Assembly: GCA_021292165.1 (NCBI GenBank)
Contig: CM037879.1
Location: forward strand, 261,027,921 to 261,091,920
Length of the DNA stretch: 64,000 bases
Origin: Shinisaurus crocodilurus
Lineage: Eukaryota > Chordata > Lepidosauria > Squamata > Shinisauridae
Direction of reading: 5' to 3'
The translations under genes and the position numbers were made by a program. Below the pieces are notes generated by a model. That model had not been told where the DNA came from, made no database searches, and saw only the letters and a program-made list of their open reading frames with translations. Shown one piece after another: positions 43,322 through 53,383 of this stretch. Each line of letters opens with the position of its first letter. Position 1 is the first letter of the stretch.

Positions 43322-43502
43322 AGGACCATAGGAAGCTGCTTTATACCAGGTCAGATAAGATTATTTGTTCATCTAGCTCAGTATGGACTCCTCTGGGTAG
43401 CAGCAGGTCTCCTGGGTCCCAGGCAATGGTCTGGAAAAGACTGGAGACAGTAAAGGTTGAAACTGAGACTTCCTGCATGCAAGTCAGGTGCTCTGCCACT
43501 CA
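43322..43502 (-). repeat. tRNA-Ala-like SINE, diverged
   Basis: The plus strand has GACCATAGGAAGCTGCTTTA at the tail side, GGTTGAAACTGAGACTTCCT in place of box B, and GCATGCAAGTCAGGTGCTCT from the head. The body is shortened. Confidence 0.75.
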
Positions 43503-43920
43503 ACAAAAGTCCACCCACATCTTTCTTTTACAGGCAAGTAAGAATGTCAGAGAAATCTGCAATGGATTCAAATGAGTTTGGTTTTCAATGAATCCGACCT
43601 GCAGATTTTGTAGTGGACTGGCTTTTTCCGAGTCGCATGGACTTGCGACTCGGGGTTTTTTTTTAACTTTGGGGGGGATTCGTGCTAATGCACACTTGAG
43701 CAAATTTGCTAATCCGCATTAGTTAATGAGCATTAGCACTAGTTTGTAGTGCAGATTAGCGCATTTGCACATGAGCAGCAATGCAAATTAGTGCAAGTAA
43801 AATGAAATTTTGGTCTTTAAAAAATCCGATTCAGTCAATGGGTGGACAGAACGAAAGGCACCTGACAATCCGTGAAACACAGATGGAACGGATTTACCAA
43901 AATTGGTGCATCCCTACAGG
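43503..43920. mobile_element. hAT-like element, boundaries uncertain
   Basis: The right end GGTGCATCCCTAC resembles the CAGGGATG-type termini in this window. The interior has repeated GCACATGAGCA, TAGTGCAGATTAGCGC and GCACTAG phrases in both orientations. No left end or duplication could be fixed. Confidence 0.4.
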
Positions 43921-44028
43921 CAAGTCACCATGAGATCAAGATGCCCATCAGAAACCCATCTCTTCATGTTAGTAACCGTAGAATCTCCCACTACAAAGAC
44001 CCCACCCACCAACCCTGTAGACTCAGGA

Positions 44029-44325
44029 TTGGGAATGTGTGCCTCCTCCAGATGTTGTTGCACTGCAGCTCCAATCATCCCTCACCATTGACCATGCTGC
44101 CTAAGGCTGATGGGAGTTGCAGTTCAACAACATAGATTTCATAGATCATAGAGTTGGGAGGGACCTACAGGGCCATCGAGTCCAACCCCCTGCTCAATGC
44201 AGGAAACTAGAGGAGGGGTCTCCCATCCAAGTAATAACCAGGCCTGACCCTGCTTAGCTTTCCACACTCAGACAAGCCACAGGCCATCTGGAGGGCCACA
44301 CATTCTCCACCCCTACTGTAGATGT
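44029..44325. mobile_element. hAT-like MITE split by a 5S/CR1 SINE
   Basis: The left part (GGATTGGGAATGTGTGCCTC, TTGCACTGCAGCTCCAATCA, GGGAGTTGCAGTTCAACAAC) and the right part (CTGGAGGGCCACACATTCTC) are inverted with respect to each other. The phrase CAACAACATCTGGAGGG is broken exactly by the SINE at 44134-44284. Terminal duplication is unclear. Confidence 0.65.
44134..44284 (-). repeat. 5S rRNA-derived SINE with CR1 tail
   Basis: On the plus strand: CR1 tail AGATTTCATAGATCATAGAG and CATCGAGTCCAACCCCCTGC, linker AGAGGAGGGGTCTCCCATCC, then 5S complement AAGTAATAACCAGGCCTGAC and CCTGCTTAGC, and a short extra head CACACTCAGACAAGCCAC. It is a near-complete copy lying inside a palindromic MITE. 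Confidence 0.87.
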
Positions 44326-44571
44326 ATCTAGTGCGAGAAGACTCCAACCAAGAAATGACACCTCTTCCTCAGCAAGGGAGTGAGGCATTTCTACCACATC
44401 ACTGATAGGTCTTTTCTACATATGTCTATGCTTCTCCAGATCAGCAACTTCAGCCTCAAGGAAACAAACTTTTTCTCTAAGAGCCAGGAGCAAACTGCAC
44501 AGGCCAATAGTCATACATGAGGGGAATATGACACACATCAGTTTTGGGGAGGAACTGAGAGACAGCTAATG

Positions 44572-44837
44572 ACTGGGTTCAGACAACACGGTAACCCACA
44601 TTCAAGAGTTGAGTATGGGTTGAGTGTGGGTTGTTGTTGAACCGTAGGCTGTAGCTGAAATGTGGGTTGTCATGTTGTCTGAACCCAGCCGCAATAACAA
44701 GCCATAGCTTGTTAACCACAAACAACCCATGAAGAAAACCCACGGTTTGTTGTTGGGTTGTGAACTGTGGGTTGTTCATGGTTAACAAACCATGGTTTGT
44801 TATTGCGGCTGGGTTCAGACAACACGACAACCCACAA
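44572..44837. mobile_element. Complex fold-back element (GTTCAGACAACAC type)
   Basis: CTGGGTTCAGACAACACGG, its reverse complement in the middle (TGTTGTCTGAACCCAGC) and another direct copy at the right make two adjoining palindromes. The interior repeats AACCCACA, GGGTTG and AACCATGG in both directions. The ends resemble the GTTCGCACGACAC end of the Harbinger-type element at 60173, but no TWA duplication was confirmed. Confidence 0.65.
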
Positions 44838-45384
44838 TTCTTATTTATTTATTAATTACAATGATTGGGTTTTCTGTAATACAGGTATAGATGTGCTCAG
44901 GGGCCCGTGGACATATTCTTACAAAGTACCACAGACAGAAATGACGGTAATGACAATCCTCTACAAGTTAATACATCAGCAAACCATGTGCCCTGCTGAG
45001 ATAAAAAGTACTGCCTCTTTTCATTCACTATCAGTCTGGCATAGATTTAACTAGAAGAAATTGAATTCAATACAACAACGTCTGGCTCAATAAAGCATGT
45101 TAAAGATTGAGGGCTACCTAGTTGTCTTTAAATAAAATGTGCTCATGGTGACGCACAGCTGCATGACACGACTCTGGTAAGTGTCTGAACATTTCTGGGA
45201 CATCAAATGGAAGGAAAGTTAAATTAAGATGCATCCCCCTCCCCACAAAAAAAATCTGAAGATCTTTACCACATAGCCTTAAGGCCTATTCATATGATCC
45301 TTTGAGCCCTAGGCAGCCACAGTTGCTAGTCACCTCATGCTGACTTTCATCAGCAATGTCACAGGTGGGAGAGGCAATGTGAAA
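44838..45384. other. Unassigned DNA
   Basis: No gene was recognised. A TTATTTATTTATTAATTA run directly follows the fold-back element. Confidence 0.4.
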
Positions 45385-45850
45385 TTCATCTCATTTTATT
45401 GACTACATTTTTATACTGCACATTAACAAGAAGTTCTCTGGGTTGTGTGCTGGTGTTTTTTTGTTTGTTTGTTTGTTTGTTTTAAAAAACTAAAATATAA
45501 AATACAACATAAACATAAAATCAGAAACAAATTTTAAAACAGCATCAGAATGAAACCAAAGTAAAACCAGCAACAGAGAAAACAGCAGTGCCAGTGATCT
45601 AATAAAGCACTAAAACATGGTTTTTTTATAGAAGCGGAAAACCTGGGAAAGTAAAATGAGTTTTGCCTGGTGCTGAAAAGACCACAACATAGCCGCCAGT
45701 GAGCCTCTCCGGGGAGGACATTCCACTGATGGGGCACCACCACTGAAAAGGCTGCTTACTTCGCAGCTACCTGCCCTCACCTCATTTGGCAGGGGCACTG
45801 GAAAAGGGCTTTTAAGGATGATACAAAGGTCCATACAGGTATATGTGGGA
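45385..45850 (-). repeat. L2 LINE 3' region
   Basis: The plus strand has ATTTTTATACTGCACATTAA, GTTCTCTGGGTTGTGTGC, then an A-rich stretch and CATTCCACTGATGGGGCACC, CACTGAAAAGGCTGCTTAC. These are the reverse complement of the L2 ORF2 end (small-residue LWNALP-type region) and 3' UTR. A TTTG microsatellite lies at about 45460-45482. Confidence 0.7.
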
Positions 45851-46590
45851 GGAGACAACTGTAGCCACCCACAACATGCTCAGAGGGGTCAAGATTGGCT
45901 TTTTACACAACATCACACCGTGGGGAAAGCTGTAGTTGTGATGGAGTTCTAGGCTCAGCTCAGCAAACAACAGGCAGTGATGGCCAGGCCAGCTTTCACA
46001 GGAACAACCCAGTCAAACTGCAGCCACAGGCTCAAACAGTCATGTAAATGATGCCCTCAGGATGCTCGATATTGTCTGGTTAAAAATATTCCGCTGTGAA
46101 GTTGGTTAAATGACCTCAAAAGCAGACGACTGCTTGGGACAGGTTCTATTCAATGCCTTCATTAAAAGCCAAGGGGATAAAGTATATTGTCCTTTGATCA
46201 AGTCTATAGATAATGCTAAACTAGAGGGATTTGCTGGTGCAGTGGCAGAGAGACTGAAAGTACAAAATGATCTGGAGATCTAAGGGAGATGGGCAAATTC
46301 AAATAGGATCAGATTTCATTTAGATAAATGTACAGTAATACACTTAGGGAAAACAAATCTCACAGTGCAAGTGCAAAATGAAAGGCATTTGCTTAGACAA
46401 CAGAAATGAAGGGAAGGAGGGGTTTTGGGGGGGGGTGATAAGTGGATAACAAATTGGAATGGAGCTCACTGTGCTGCAGCTGTGAAGAAAAAGCTAGTCT
46501 GGAATGTATAAAAGGAGGCACTTGCGGAAGGAGTGAGCTAAGTGAAGGGCTGTTTTTGGCTACAGAAGAGCTCTACGCATGTATGGACAC
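45851..46590 (+). repeat. Ancient CR1/L3-like RT remnant within unassigned DNA
   Basis: Between about 46170 and 46530 the plus strand shows eroded pieces of the RT region after the catalytic motif: SIDNAKLEG-like, AVAERLKVQNDLE-like and a KCTVIHLG-like string. They correspond to the stretch after FSDDTKL in CR1-A. Stops and indels are frequent. The flanks at 45851-46170 hold nothing recognised. Confidence 0.5.
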
Positions 46591-46597
46591 AATTATC

Positions 46598-47099
46598 AGG
46601 GCTGGACCAAGAAATGTTGCTGCCTGAGGTAAAAGACACCAGATGGCACCCCCACCCGCCCCACTCCATTCCATATAGGGAAGCTGACCGGACTGGCAGC
46701 CTTACTTCAACACTGGCCATGTTCTTCCTCCACCGTATCATGTATCATTTGCTGTATCATGCGCAGCAAAGCTACACGTGCATAAGCGCAATGCCTGCTC
46801 TAGTGCATGGACTGGGCTGGCTGCCTCTCTGCCTGCTTGCATCGCATGGCGCTTTCCCCAATGGTGCTGACTGTGATGCATTGGGAGAAGGCAACTAGGC
46901 CAGAGACACTGACAGCAACAGGCCAAGCATTGCGGAGTCTTGCACTTGCTCAAGGAGTGCCCCAGTGAATGGCCAAGGAGGGGGCACAGGAGGAATGGCT
47001 GGGGCGGAATGATGATGACGGGATGATGACGACATCCCCCAGCATTCTGCTGCCTGAGGCAAACATCTCACTCCGCCTAACGGTAGGGCCGGCCCATCC
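46598..47099. mobile_element. Possible hAT-type element, unconfirmed
   Basis: CAGGGCTGGACC at the left and GGTAGGGCCGGCCCATCCTG at the right are partly inverted, and TGCTGCCTGAGG occurs near both ends. The 8-bp flanks do not match, so the limits or the class may be wrong. Confidence 0.4.
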
Positions 47100-47785
47100 T
47101 GGGAGCTTCATTACGAGAAATGCAGGAGACATATTGCTGACTTCAGAAATCAAAACAGAATATTTAAGGTATTCTTATTCTATGAAATCAGTTGATCGTG
47201 GCTTCTTTAAAAAGAAGCACAGCAGGCAACATCACCTTGCATTATTTAAAATGTTTTAATACCAAAAGAGTCCACCATTGTCAAGTCAAGGCATTAAAAA
47301 AATAATATGTCATACATTTAGAAGTCACAGAGATGATTAGCCTACATTTTTCTAAAAAAAAAATAAGCAAGCTTGCACTGTATCTACCTTGTGACAGCTG
47401 GCAGCTAATCTACACAGCTAGAGACTGTATCCACATTTCATCCTTCTGTTTACTGTGGACAGCTGATAACAGAAATATTGATTGCACTGCCAAAGCTTGA
47501 CATTAAAAAGTATAACTCCAGGGTTCATTTCTATAGCGCCTATAACTTACGAAATACAATTATTCTATACAAAAGCAAGGCATGTTTCGATGTCATAGTT
47601 GTAACTTGAAAGGACAACCAATGGGAACATTTGTTGTTGTTATTAGGTTTTAAAACACTTAAGCAGATCTGGTTTATCTAAAGCAGTGTGATCGGGATTC
47701 CCCCCCCCCCCTTCATTGTTCAGGTTCACTAGTCTTCATGGAAATGGATTAACATTATCAAAACATCACCCCTGAGATCTTCCAA
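47100..47785. other. Unassigned DNA, possibly single-copy
   Basis: No gene or classified repeat was recognised. A C-run sits at about 47700-47711. Confidence 0.45.
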
Positions 47786-48545
47786 GGAGGCCTTACTGGT
47801 CATCCCATGACCAACAGTGTGTTGCCATGTAGTAAGTGGGCCTTGACACCCACCCTCTGGAATGCTCTCCCACGTGTGGTTCGAGAGATGGAAACTGTGT
47901 CAAGCTTTAAATGCCTCTGGAAGATGTACTTGTTTACTCAGGCTTTCCCTGACTTATAATCGACTATGCCAAGGCTGGGAAACCTCACGCCTAGCGGCCG
48001 AATTTGGCCCTCCTGGGTTCCCTAGAAGGCCACGCCCCCTTCCCTGGCCACGCCCACTTCCCTGGCCCCACCCCTTTCCCCCAAACATTGCTCATTTGGC
48101 GGTTTCCTGGCTTTTGTGCAGTTCCCCCCCCCATTCTAAAAAGTTGAAATGCCTCCCGGAAGGCTTTTTTATTGGCAGTAAGAGCTTTAAGCTACAATAT
48201 GCTGGTGTGTGTGTGTGTGTGTGTGTGTATTTTTGGCCCCAACCGGTGTGCCTTTGGTCCCATGCACTTTGCCTTTGGCTCGGCCCACCATTGGAATGTG
48301 GCCCCCAAGAGCTTCTCCGAAATTGAATTTGGCCCTTGGATTGAAAGAGGTTTCCCACCCCTGGACTAGGCACTGCTCTGTTCTGCTCTTCTTGTTGTGA
48401 CATTTTTAATGTACTTATTATTTCATATTGTTTTTACATTGCTTTTTATATTGTATGATATGTATTTTATGTAAACCACTTTGAGATCTTAGGATATCAA
48501 GAGGTATAGAAGTATGCATGCATGCATGCATGCTTAAATAAAATA
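47786..48545 (+). repeat. L2 LINE 3' end split by a hAT MITE
   Basis: The left part encodes LWNALPRVVRE-like and CLWKMYLFTQAFPDL-like sequence (about 47855-47957), and the right part is the L2 3' UTR ending ACCACTTTGAGATCTTAGGA and a GCAT/AAATAAA terminal run. The intervening 394 bp is the hAT element at 47970. Confidence 0.82.
47970..48363. mobile_element. Non-autonomous hAT element, 394 bp
   Basis: CAAGGCTGGGAAACCTC at the left mirrors GAGGTTTCCCACCCCTG at the right. The flanks GACTATGC (47962-47969) and GACTAGGC (48364-48371) match at 7 of 8. The interior has CACGCCC repeats and a (TG)n run at about 48206-48229. A fragment of the same right end occurs at about 63185-63246. Confidence 0.88.
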
Positions 48546-48612
48546 AGCACATTTCCCTCCCTTATGTCAGTGATTCCCAAACAGCTTAATGTGATTTCCA
48601 AATATCTTCTTA

Positions 48613-49286
48613 TCATAGAATCATAGAAAAGTAGAGTTGGAAGGGGCCTACAAGGCCATTGAGTTCCAACCCCTTCTCAATGCAGGAATCCAGGTCAAAG
48701 CATCCCCAACAGATGGTTGTCCAGCTGCACCTTGAATGCCTCTAGATTGGGAGAGCTCACCACCTCCCTAGGTAGTTGGTTCCATTGTCTTATTGCTCTG
48801 ACAGTCAGGAATTTTTCCTGATGTTCAGATGGAATCTAGGTTCCTGTAACTTGAGCCCATTATTCCGTGTCCTGCAAACCAGGATGATCGAGAAGAGATT
48901 CTGGCCCTCCTCTGTGTGACAGCCCTTCAAGTACTGGAAGAGTGCTATCAAATCTCCCCTCAGTCTCCTCTTCTGAAGGCTAAACATGCCCAGTTCTTTC
49001 AGTCTCTCCTCATAGGGCCTTGTTTCCAGTCCCTTTATCATCCTTGTTGCCCTCCTCTGAACCCTCTCCAGTTTGTCTACATCCTTCTTAAAGTGTGGTG
49101 CCCAGAACTGGACGCAGTACTCAAGATGAGGCCTAACCAGTGCTGAGTAGAGGGGAATTATCACTTCACACGATTTGGAAGCTATACTTCTATTAATGCA
49201 GCCAAAAATAGCATTTGCCTTCTTTGCAGCCACATCACATTGCTGGCTCATATTCAGTTTGTGATCTACCACAATTCCAAGATCCT
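48613..49286 (-). repeat. CR1 LINE fragment (CR1-C), 5'-truncated
   Basis: On the plus strand it begins with the inverted terminal repeats (CATAGAATCATAGAAAAGTA). On the minus strand it encodes [20 protein letters not shown] through RFHLNIRKN, the C-terminal part of ORF2. The coding frame is open for 155 codons (48805-49272) and then disturbed. It ends at about GATCCTAAT, where reverse transcription stopped. Confidence 0.92.
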
Positions 49287-49339
49287 AATGTGAAAGATAC
49301 GAGCATTCAGTTTTAAAGCCACCCTGCTTTGGAAATGAC

Positions 49340-49625
49340 CCATCGTAAGGACATAAGAAGAGCCATGGCTGAATCGGACTAAGGGTCCATCTAGTCCAGC
49401 ATTTTGTTCACACAGTGGCCAATCAGCTGCCCATAGGAAACCCAGAAGCAGGACATGAGTGCAACAGCACCCTCCCGCCCATGTTCTCCAGCAACTGGTA
49501 TTCCTAAGCATACTGCCTCTGATATTGGAGGTAGCACATAGCCATCAGGACTAGTGGCTTCTGATAGCCTTCTCCTCCAGGAATTTGTCCAATCCCCTTT
49601 TAATAAGATTGCTCTCCTTAACTGC
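49340..49625 (-). repeat. L3/CR1-like LINE 3' end
   Basis: Reverse counterpart of the copy at 30192: AAGAGCCATGGCTGAATCGG, GGGTCCATCTAGTCCAGCAT, CATGTTCTCCAGCAACTGGT and CCTCCAGGAATTTGTCCAAT on the plus strand. Confidence 0.78.
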
Positions 49626-49662
49626 AGTGTCCACCACCCAACTACCCCACCCACCACCCATG

Positions 49663-49850
49663 GGAGGGGGCTGTGGCTCAGTGGGCAGAACACATGCTTT
49701 GCATGCAGAAGGTCCCAGGCTGAATCCCCAGCTTCTCCAGGTGGGGTTGGAAAAATTCCTGCCAGGGAGCCTGGAGAGCTGCTGCCAGTCAGTATCAACG
49801 ATACTGGGCTAGGTGGACCAATAGTCTGACTCGGTATAAGGCAGGTTCCT
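49663..49850 (+). repeat. tRNA-Ala-like SINE, complete
   Basis: GGGCTGTGGCTCAGTGGGCA (box A region), ATGCTTTGCATGCAGAAGGT (anticodon TGC region), GGCTGAATCCCCAGC (box B), then the body GCTGCTGCCAGTCAGTATCA and the tail TAAGGCAGGTTCCTATGA. It is the copy with the clearest tRNA-like head. Confidence 0.88.
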
Positions 49851-50500
49851 ATGACTTAGGGCAAAGATTACTGGAAACCCACCAGGGAGTTATCTTGATT
49901 TTCATGCATGCGTGGGTTGAACCATATATTCTTCAAACTGACTCTTCAGTAGCCTAGAAATCCGGTGCACAATAGCTCAGAGCAGATCTTTTAGTGCTGA
50001 AATATTGAGTACAGCCTGGAGCAATTTTTGTTTTGTTCAGAGAGACCTGCTCTCCAAGCCATAAGGACCCTTTGTGCTTTGTCTTTTCTAGATATGCTTG
50101 GAAGTTGGACTAGTCTCTTCTGCAAAAGAGAATTCCACCAAAAGCCATATTTTTTTTATCCTACCTATATTCACGAAAATGTTGGTGGCTTCACTGACGG
50201 CTGGAGAAACGCAATTCCTCCATCAGGATTCCTGTTCAGCAAACAATGCGGGACATAGTAAAGCAGAAGCTGCTCAACCAGGATCTCTGTTTTAGGTTGT
50301 TGCACCATTCTGCACTCCTGCTTATAGTGCTCAAATTATGGCAGAAAACCGGGTGCATGGGAATGCACTTTTTTTGTGGTTTAAAAAACAAACATCTGTA
50401 CCAGTTTGGAAATAAATGGAGGAGTCCTAAAATGGAAATGAAGAAATAGAGATGTCAGATTAGCATCACTGAGAGGAGTTTGCCAGCCACTGGCCAAAAT
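49851..50500. other. Unassigned DNA
   Basis: No gene or classified repeat was recognised. GACCTGCTCTCCAAGCCATAAGG at 50043 resembles TACTCTCCAAGCCATAAGG at 41774, pointing to a shared dispersed repeat that I cannot name. Confidence 0.4.
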
Positions 50501-50508
50501 TCTTAGCA

Positions 50509-50648
50509 CAGCCTTCCCCAACCTGGCACCTTCCAGATGTGTTGGACTAAAACTCCCATAATTCCCAGCCAGCCATTGGCAATGCTGGCTGGGGATTATG
50601 AGAGCTGCAGTTGAACACATCTGGAGGGTGCCAGGTTGGTGAAGGCTG
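50509..50648. mobile_element. Palindromic hAT MITE (CAGCCTTCCCC type), 140 bp
   Basis: CAGCCTTCCCCAACCTGGCA mirrors TGCCAGGTTGGTGAAGGCTG; the flanks TCTTAGCA and ACTTGGCA match at 6 of 8. The core reads GGACTAAAACTCCCATAATT and GATTATGAGAGCTGCAGTT. Confidence 0.85.
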
Positions 50649-50759
50649 ACTTGGCATGTTCCCCACTTGATTCAGGAGCATCACGAACCCAGCTTCGCTT
50701 GTTCCTGAAGTCATTGGTGGTCATGGGCGGAGAAGGGAAACTGACAGCACAATACTGAC

Positions 50760-51015
50760 TGACACCATTTCTATACTGCTTTTTCTTAATTCTTCACACA
50801 AAGCAGTTTGCAGCAGAAAACACAACTCATACCAACACAAGATAAAATAAGCAAAACCAAACAGCTCAATAAAGCTAATGGAAAACTGCAACAACAGACC
50901 CTCAGTCAGCTGAACAAAAACACGTTTGCCTGCCTCCAAAAGAAGGCCATTCCGTAACATTGGGGTGATTACTGAAAAGGCGGACGCTAATCTTGTATCC
51001 ACAACAAAATAGGGT
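50760..51015 (-). repeat. L2 LINE 3' region
   Basis: The plus strand reads CCATTTCTATACTGCTTTTT, then an A-rich stretch, then AAACACGTTTGCCTGCCTCC, GGCCATTCCGTAACATTGGG and ACTGAAAAGGCGGA. These are in the same order as the L2 piece at 45385. Confidence 0.65.
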
Positions 51016-51415
51016 ACCCTGAGCAGAGCCTGTATGCTAGTAAATGTTACAGCAGCGAATGCAAGCAACTCACCAGGGGGTTGCGGAGTCTCATAGTGAA
51101 ATGTGTAATGTAGCTTGGCCATAAAACAGGCAGTGTGTGGCGGGCATACATGTATACCCTTAGAGGTCAATATAAAAATGGCTCACAATAACGTTAGGTA
51201 GATTACATATCAGGTAGAGCAGAAAAATGGGGGGGGGGGGGCTTGCACCATCCAGGGCAGGAGGTAGGGGTGTTTTTTGCTGAAGAGTTCTCTAGCGGTT
51301 CCTTCTCCACCCCTGATCCCCCCCCCCCCGATTGGTAGTGGGCTTGATCCAGGGACTTCTCAAGAGAATAAGGGGCCTTTGGATCCAGGCTGCCTCCAAC
51401 TCACCCCATCCTGTT
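51016..51415. other. Unassigned DNA
   Basis: Two homopolymer runs: G at about 51230-51241 and C at about 51320-51329. No gene was recognised. Confidence 0.4.
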
Positions 51416-51416
51416 T

Positions 51417-51606
51417 TGGGCTCAGCAACAGGTCACAGCTTTGCATTCAAAAGGACCCAGGTTCAATCCCTGGCATCTCCAGGTAGGGCTGGGAAAGACG
51501 ATTCCTGTCCAAAACCCTGGAAAGCCCCTGCCAATCAGTGTAGACAATACAGAACTAGATTGACCAAGTGATCTGGCTCAGTATAACCCTCCCTATGTTC
51601 CTATGC
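51417..51606 (+). repeat. tRNA-Ala-like SINE
   Basis: GGGCTCAGCAACAGGTCACA, GCTTTGCATTCAAAAGGACC, box B CAGGTTCAATCCCTGGCATC, and the tail CTCAGTATAACCCTCCCTAT. It is complete with moderate divergence. Confidence 0.82.
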
Positions 51607-52308
51607 TATTCAGTATCTCTTTGAAAAGAAACAATCACACCACTGCCATCAAAATTGTATATATATGGAAGCATCTTTAAAAAGAGGGAAAATGTAGCTG
51701 TGCATAGGAAGATGATGCGTCTTTTAAAAGAGAGGAAAATATAACCATGTTCTCCTGGGACAATTATCTGTTATAGTGGAAAATTACGTACACTGCAGCA
51801 GACTTTTTGATAAGTATTGCAAAGCATTTGCAGTAGGCGTCTTGAGCTTTTGAATGACTGGCTGATACTCATCTCCTTTTTTCCCATTCTTTAAATAGAG
51901 AAAAGAAAAGAGTCATTAAACTGACACTAATATCACAGTCCTCCAGTTAGCTCTGCAGACCTATTGTAATTGATTTTCAAGACTGTATTGCATGAATTAA
52001 GCTAATAATTAGTTGCTCCCAAAATGCCCATTTCTATGCTACAGAGTTGCCAACTCCAACAAATTACTTGGTAAGTTTACTTGGTATTCCTCCACCCCAC
52101 CCCAGCCGCCTTCTTCTTAGCTGCCGGATCTTTTAAATTAATTTCAACAAATTCAGTGAGCAAGAGCCACGGAACAGGCGCAATCACAGAGATTGGCGCA
52201 GTGGAGAACAAGGAATTTTGGCAGGCACATCTTGCCATGCAGGAGTCAGAAAAGCTGCAGCTGCTGACTTTTCCCTCTCCTATGCAAAGTACATGATCCC
52301 AGCCTTTT
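51607..52308. other. Unassigned DNA, possibly single-copy
   Basis: No gene or classified repeat was recognised. The stretch at about 51840-52010 is AT-rich with TAAT-type motifs and no repeat features, and would be worth checking for conservation. Confidence 0.4.
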
Positions 52309-52365
52309 CATAGATTTCATAGATCATAGAGTTGGACGAGGCCTACAAGGCCATCGAGTCCATGG
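52309..52365 (-). repeat. CR1 or 5S/CR1 SINE tail, truncated
   Basis: TTCATAGATTTCATAGATCA, GAGTTGGACGAGGCCTACAA and GGCCATCGAGTCCA on the plus strand are the reverse complement of the tail. It stops before any 5S or CR1 body, so the source class cannot be told. Confidence 0.8.
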
Positions 52366-52553
52366 CCACTGTACAGGGAATAAAGCATTAAGACTTGGCC
52401 CTAGCAAAACGCAGTTCCTAGGTCAGCAGTACAGCAAGTTACTGCTCGGTCTAAGTTCCTCATCCATAACATGAGAAAAATAATGACATCACCAAATGAA
52501 TGAGGCAAACATGTTTAAAGCGGTCTTTCTCAGATCCTGCCTTATCCCTAGGG

Positions 52554-52720
52554 CAGGACCGGTGCAAGGCAGTTTGGTGCCCTAGGCAAGATCAGATATT
52601 TAGCGCGCCCCCCCTTCCCACTTGAGAGTGCTGTATTTTTTTTCAAGGCGTTTCTGGTGCCCCCTTTAGCCCTGCGCCCTAGGCAGCTGCCTAGCTGGCC
52701 TAATGGTAGCACCGGCCCTG
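52554..52720. mobile_element. Non-autonomous hAT MITE, 167 bp
   Basis: CAGGACCGGTGC at the left and GCACCGGCCCTG at the right, with the exact 8-bp duplication CCCTAGGG (52546-52553 and 52721-52728). It is the reverse-oriented sister of the copy at 1568-1734, with identical length. Confidence 0.93.
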
Positions 52721-52748
52721 CCCTAGGGAAATACTTAAGAGACCCAAA

Positions 52749-53118
52749 GCGCACATTACTTTAAAGACACAGCAAGCAGCTATGTCTTTTTTTCTTTCTT
52801 TTTTACTCTAGATTAAGCATGGGAGTCCTGATCTGGATTGGGACCCTAACATGGTGGGTGGGGCAGCTTTAACCTCCACCCCTGTTGTGGGGTCCACACC
52901 TGCTATTTATATAGCCAAACAAATAATCCATTAAAGCAAATGGATCCCTATTTGGCAATATATATTGCAGGCATGGAGGGCCCAATCCAAACTGGGATTG
53001 CAGGGGCAGGGAGGGTTAAAGACTGTCACGTGAGGATCCTGTTCATGCCCCCCTGCCTTTACACTAGAATAAAAAAAAAGATATAGCTGCTTGCTATGTC
53101 GTTAAAGTAATGTGTGCT
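52749..53118. mobile_element. Fold-back element, about 370 bp
   Basis: GCGCACATTACTTTAAAGAC with AGCAAGCAGCTATGTCTTTT at the left mirrors GATATAGCTGCTTGCTATGT with CGTTAAAGTAATGTGTGCTC at the right: arms of about 45 bp. A second inner pair is ATCTGGATTGGGACC / GGGCCCAATCCAAACTGGGAT. The superfamily is unknown; possible TTA/TAG flanks are inconclusive. Confidence 0.75.
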
Positions 53119-53383
53119 CTGCTCCTTAGAGCAGAATTTTAGGGTAGTACCTAGGCCCTTTGAGGTTGGGGAGATGGTCAGAGAGAAGCTGATGCTTCAC
53201 TTTTATAGCAAGGAAAGGTCAGATTAAAGAAACAAATCAGGGATTCCAGCAGCAGCAGCAGCAGCAGCAACAGACAGGAAAGGATGGGGAGCCCACAGCC
53301 TGGAAAAAAAACAGAAGCCTCTCAGGACTCACTCGTTAATTAGATTAGGCTCTCCTAGGTGGTATGCAGGTTTTAGGTCACAC
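53119..53383. repeat. Unassigned DNA with a (CAG)n run
   Basis: A short (CAG)n run, about seven units plus CAACAG, lies at about 53249-53274. No open reading frame context supports a coding glutamine tract. Confidence 0.6.

Noticed and set aside
46598..47099. Confident hAT call
   Set aside because: The ends are only loosely inverted and the 8-bp flanks do not match, so it is listed only as possible.
49663..49740. Possible functional tRNA-Ala gene
   Set aside because: The head has box A, a TGC anticodon region and box B, but the acceptor arm does not pair and a SINE body follows; many diverged copies exist.
53249..53274. Coding CAG repeat
   Set aside because: No open frame with gene features surrounds it; it is a short noncoding microsatellite.
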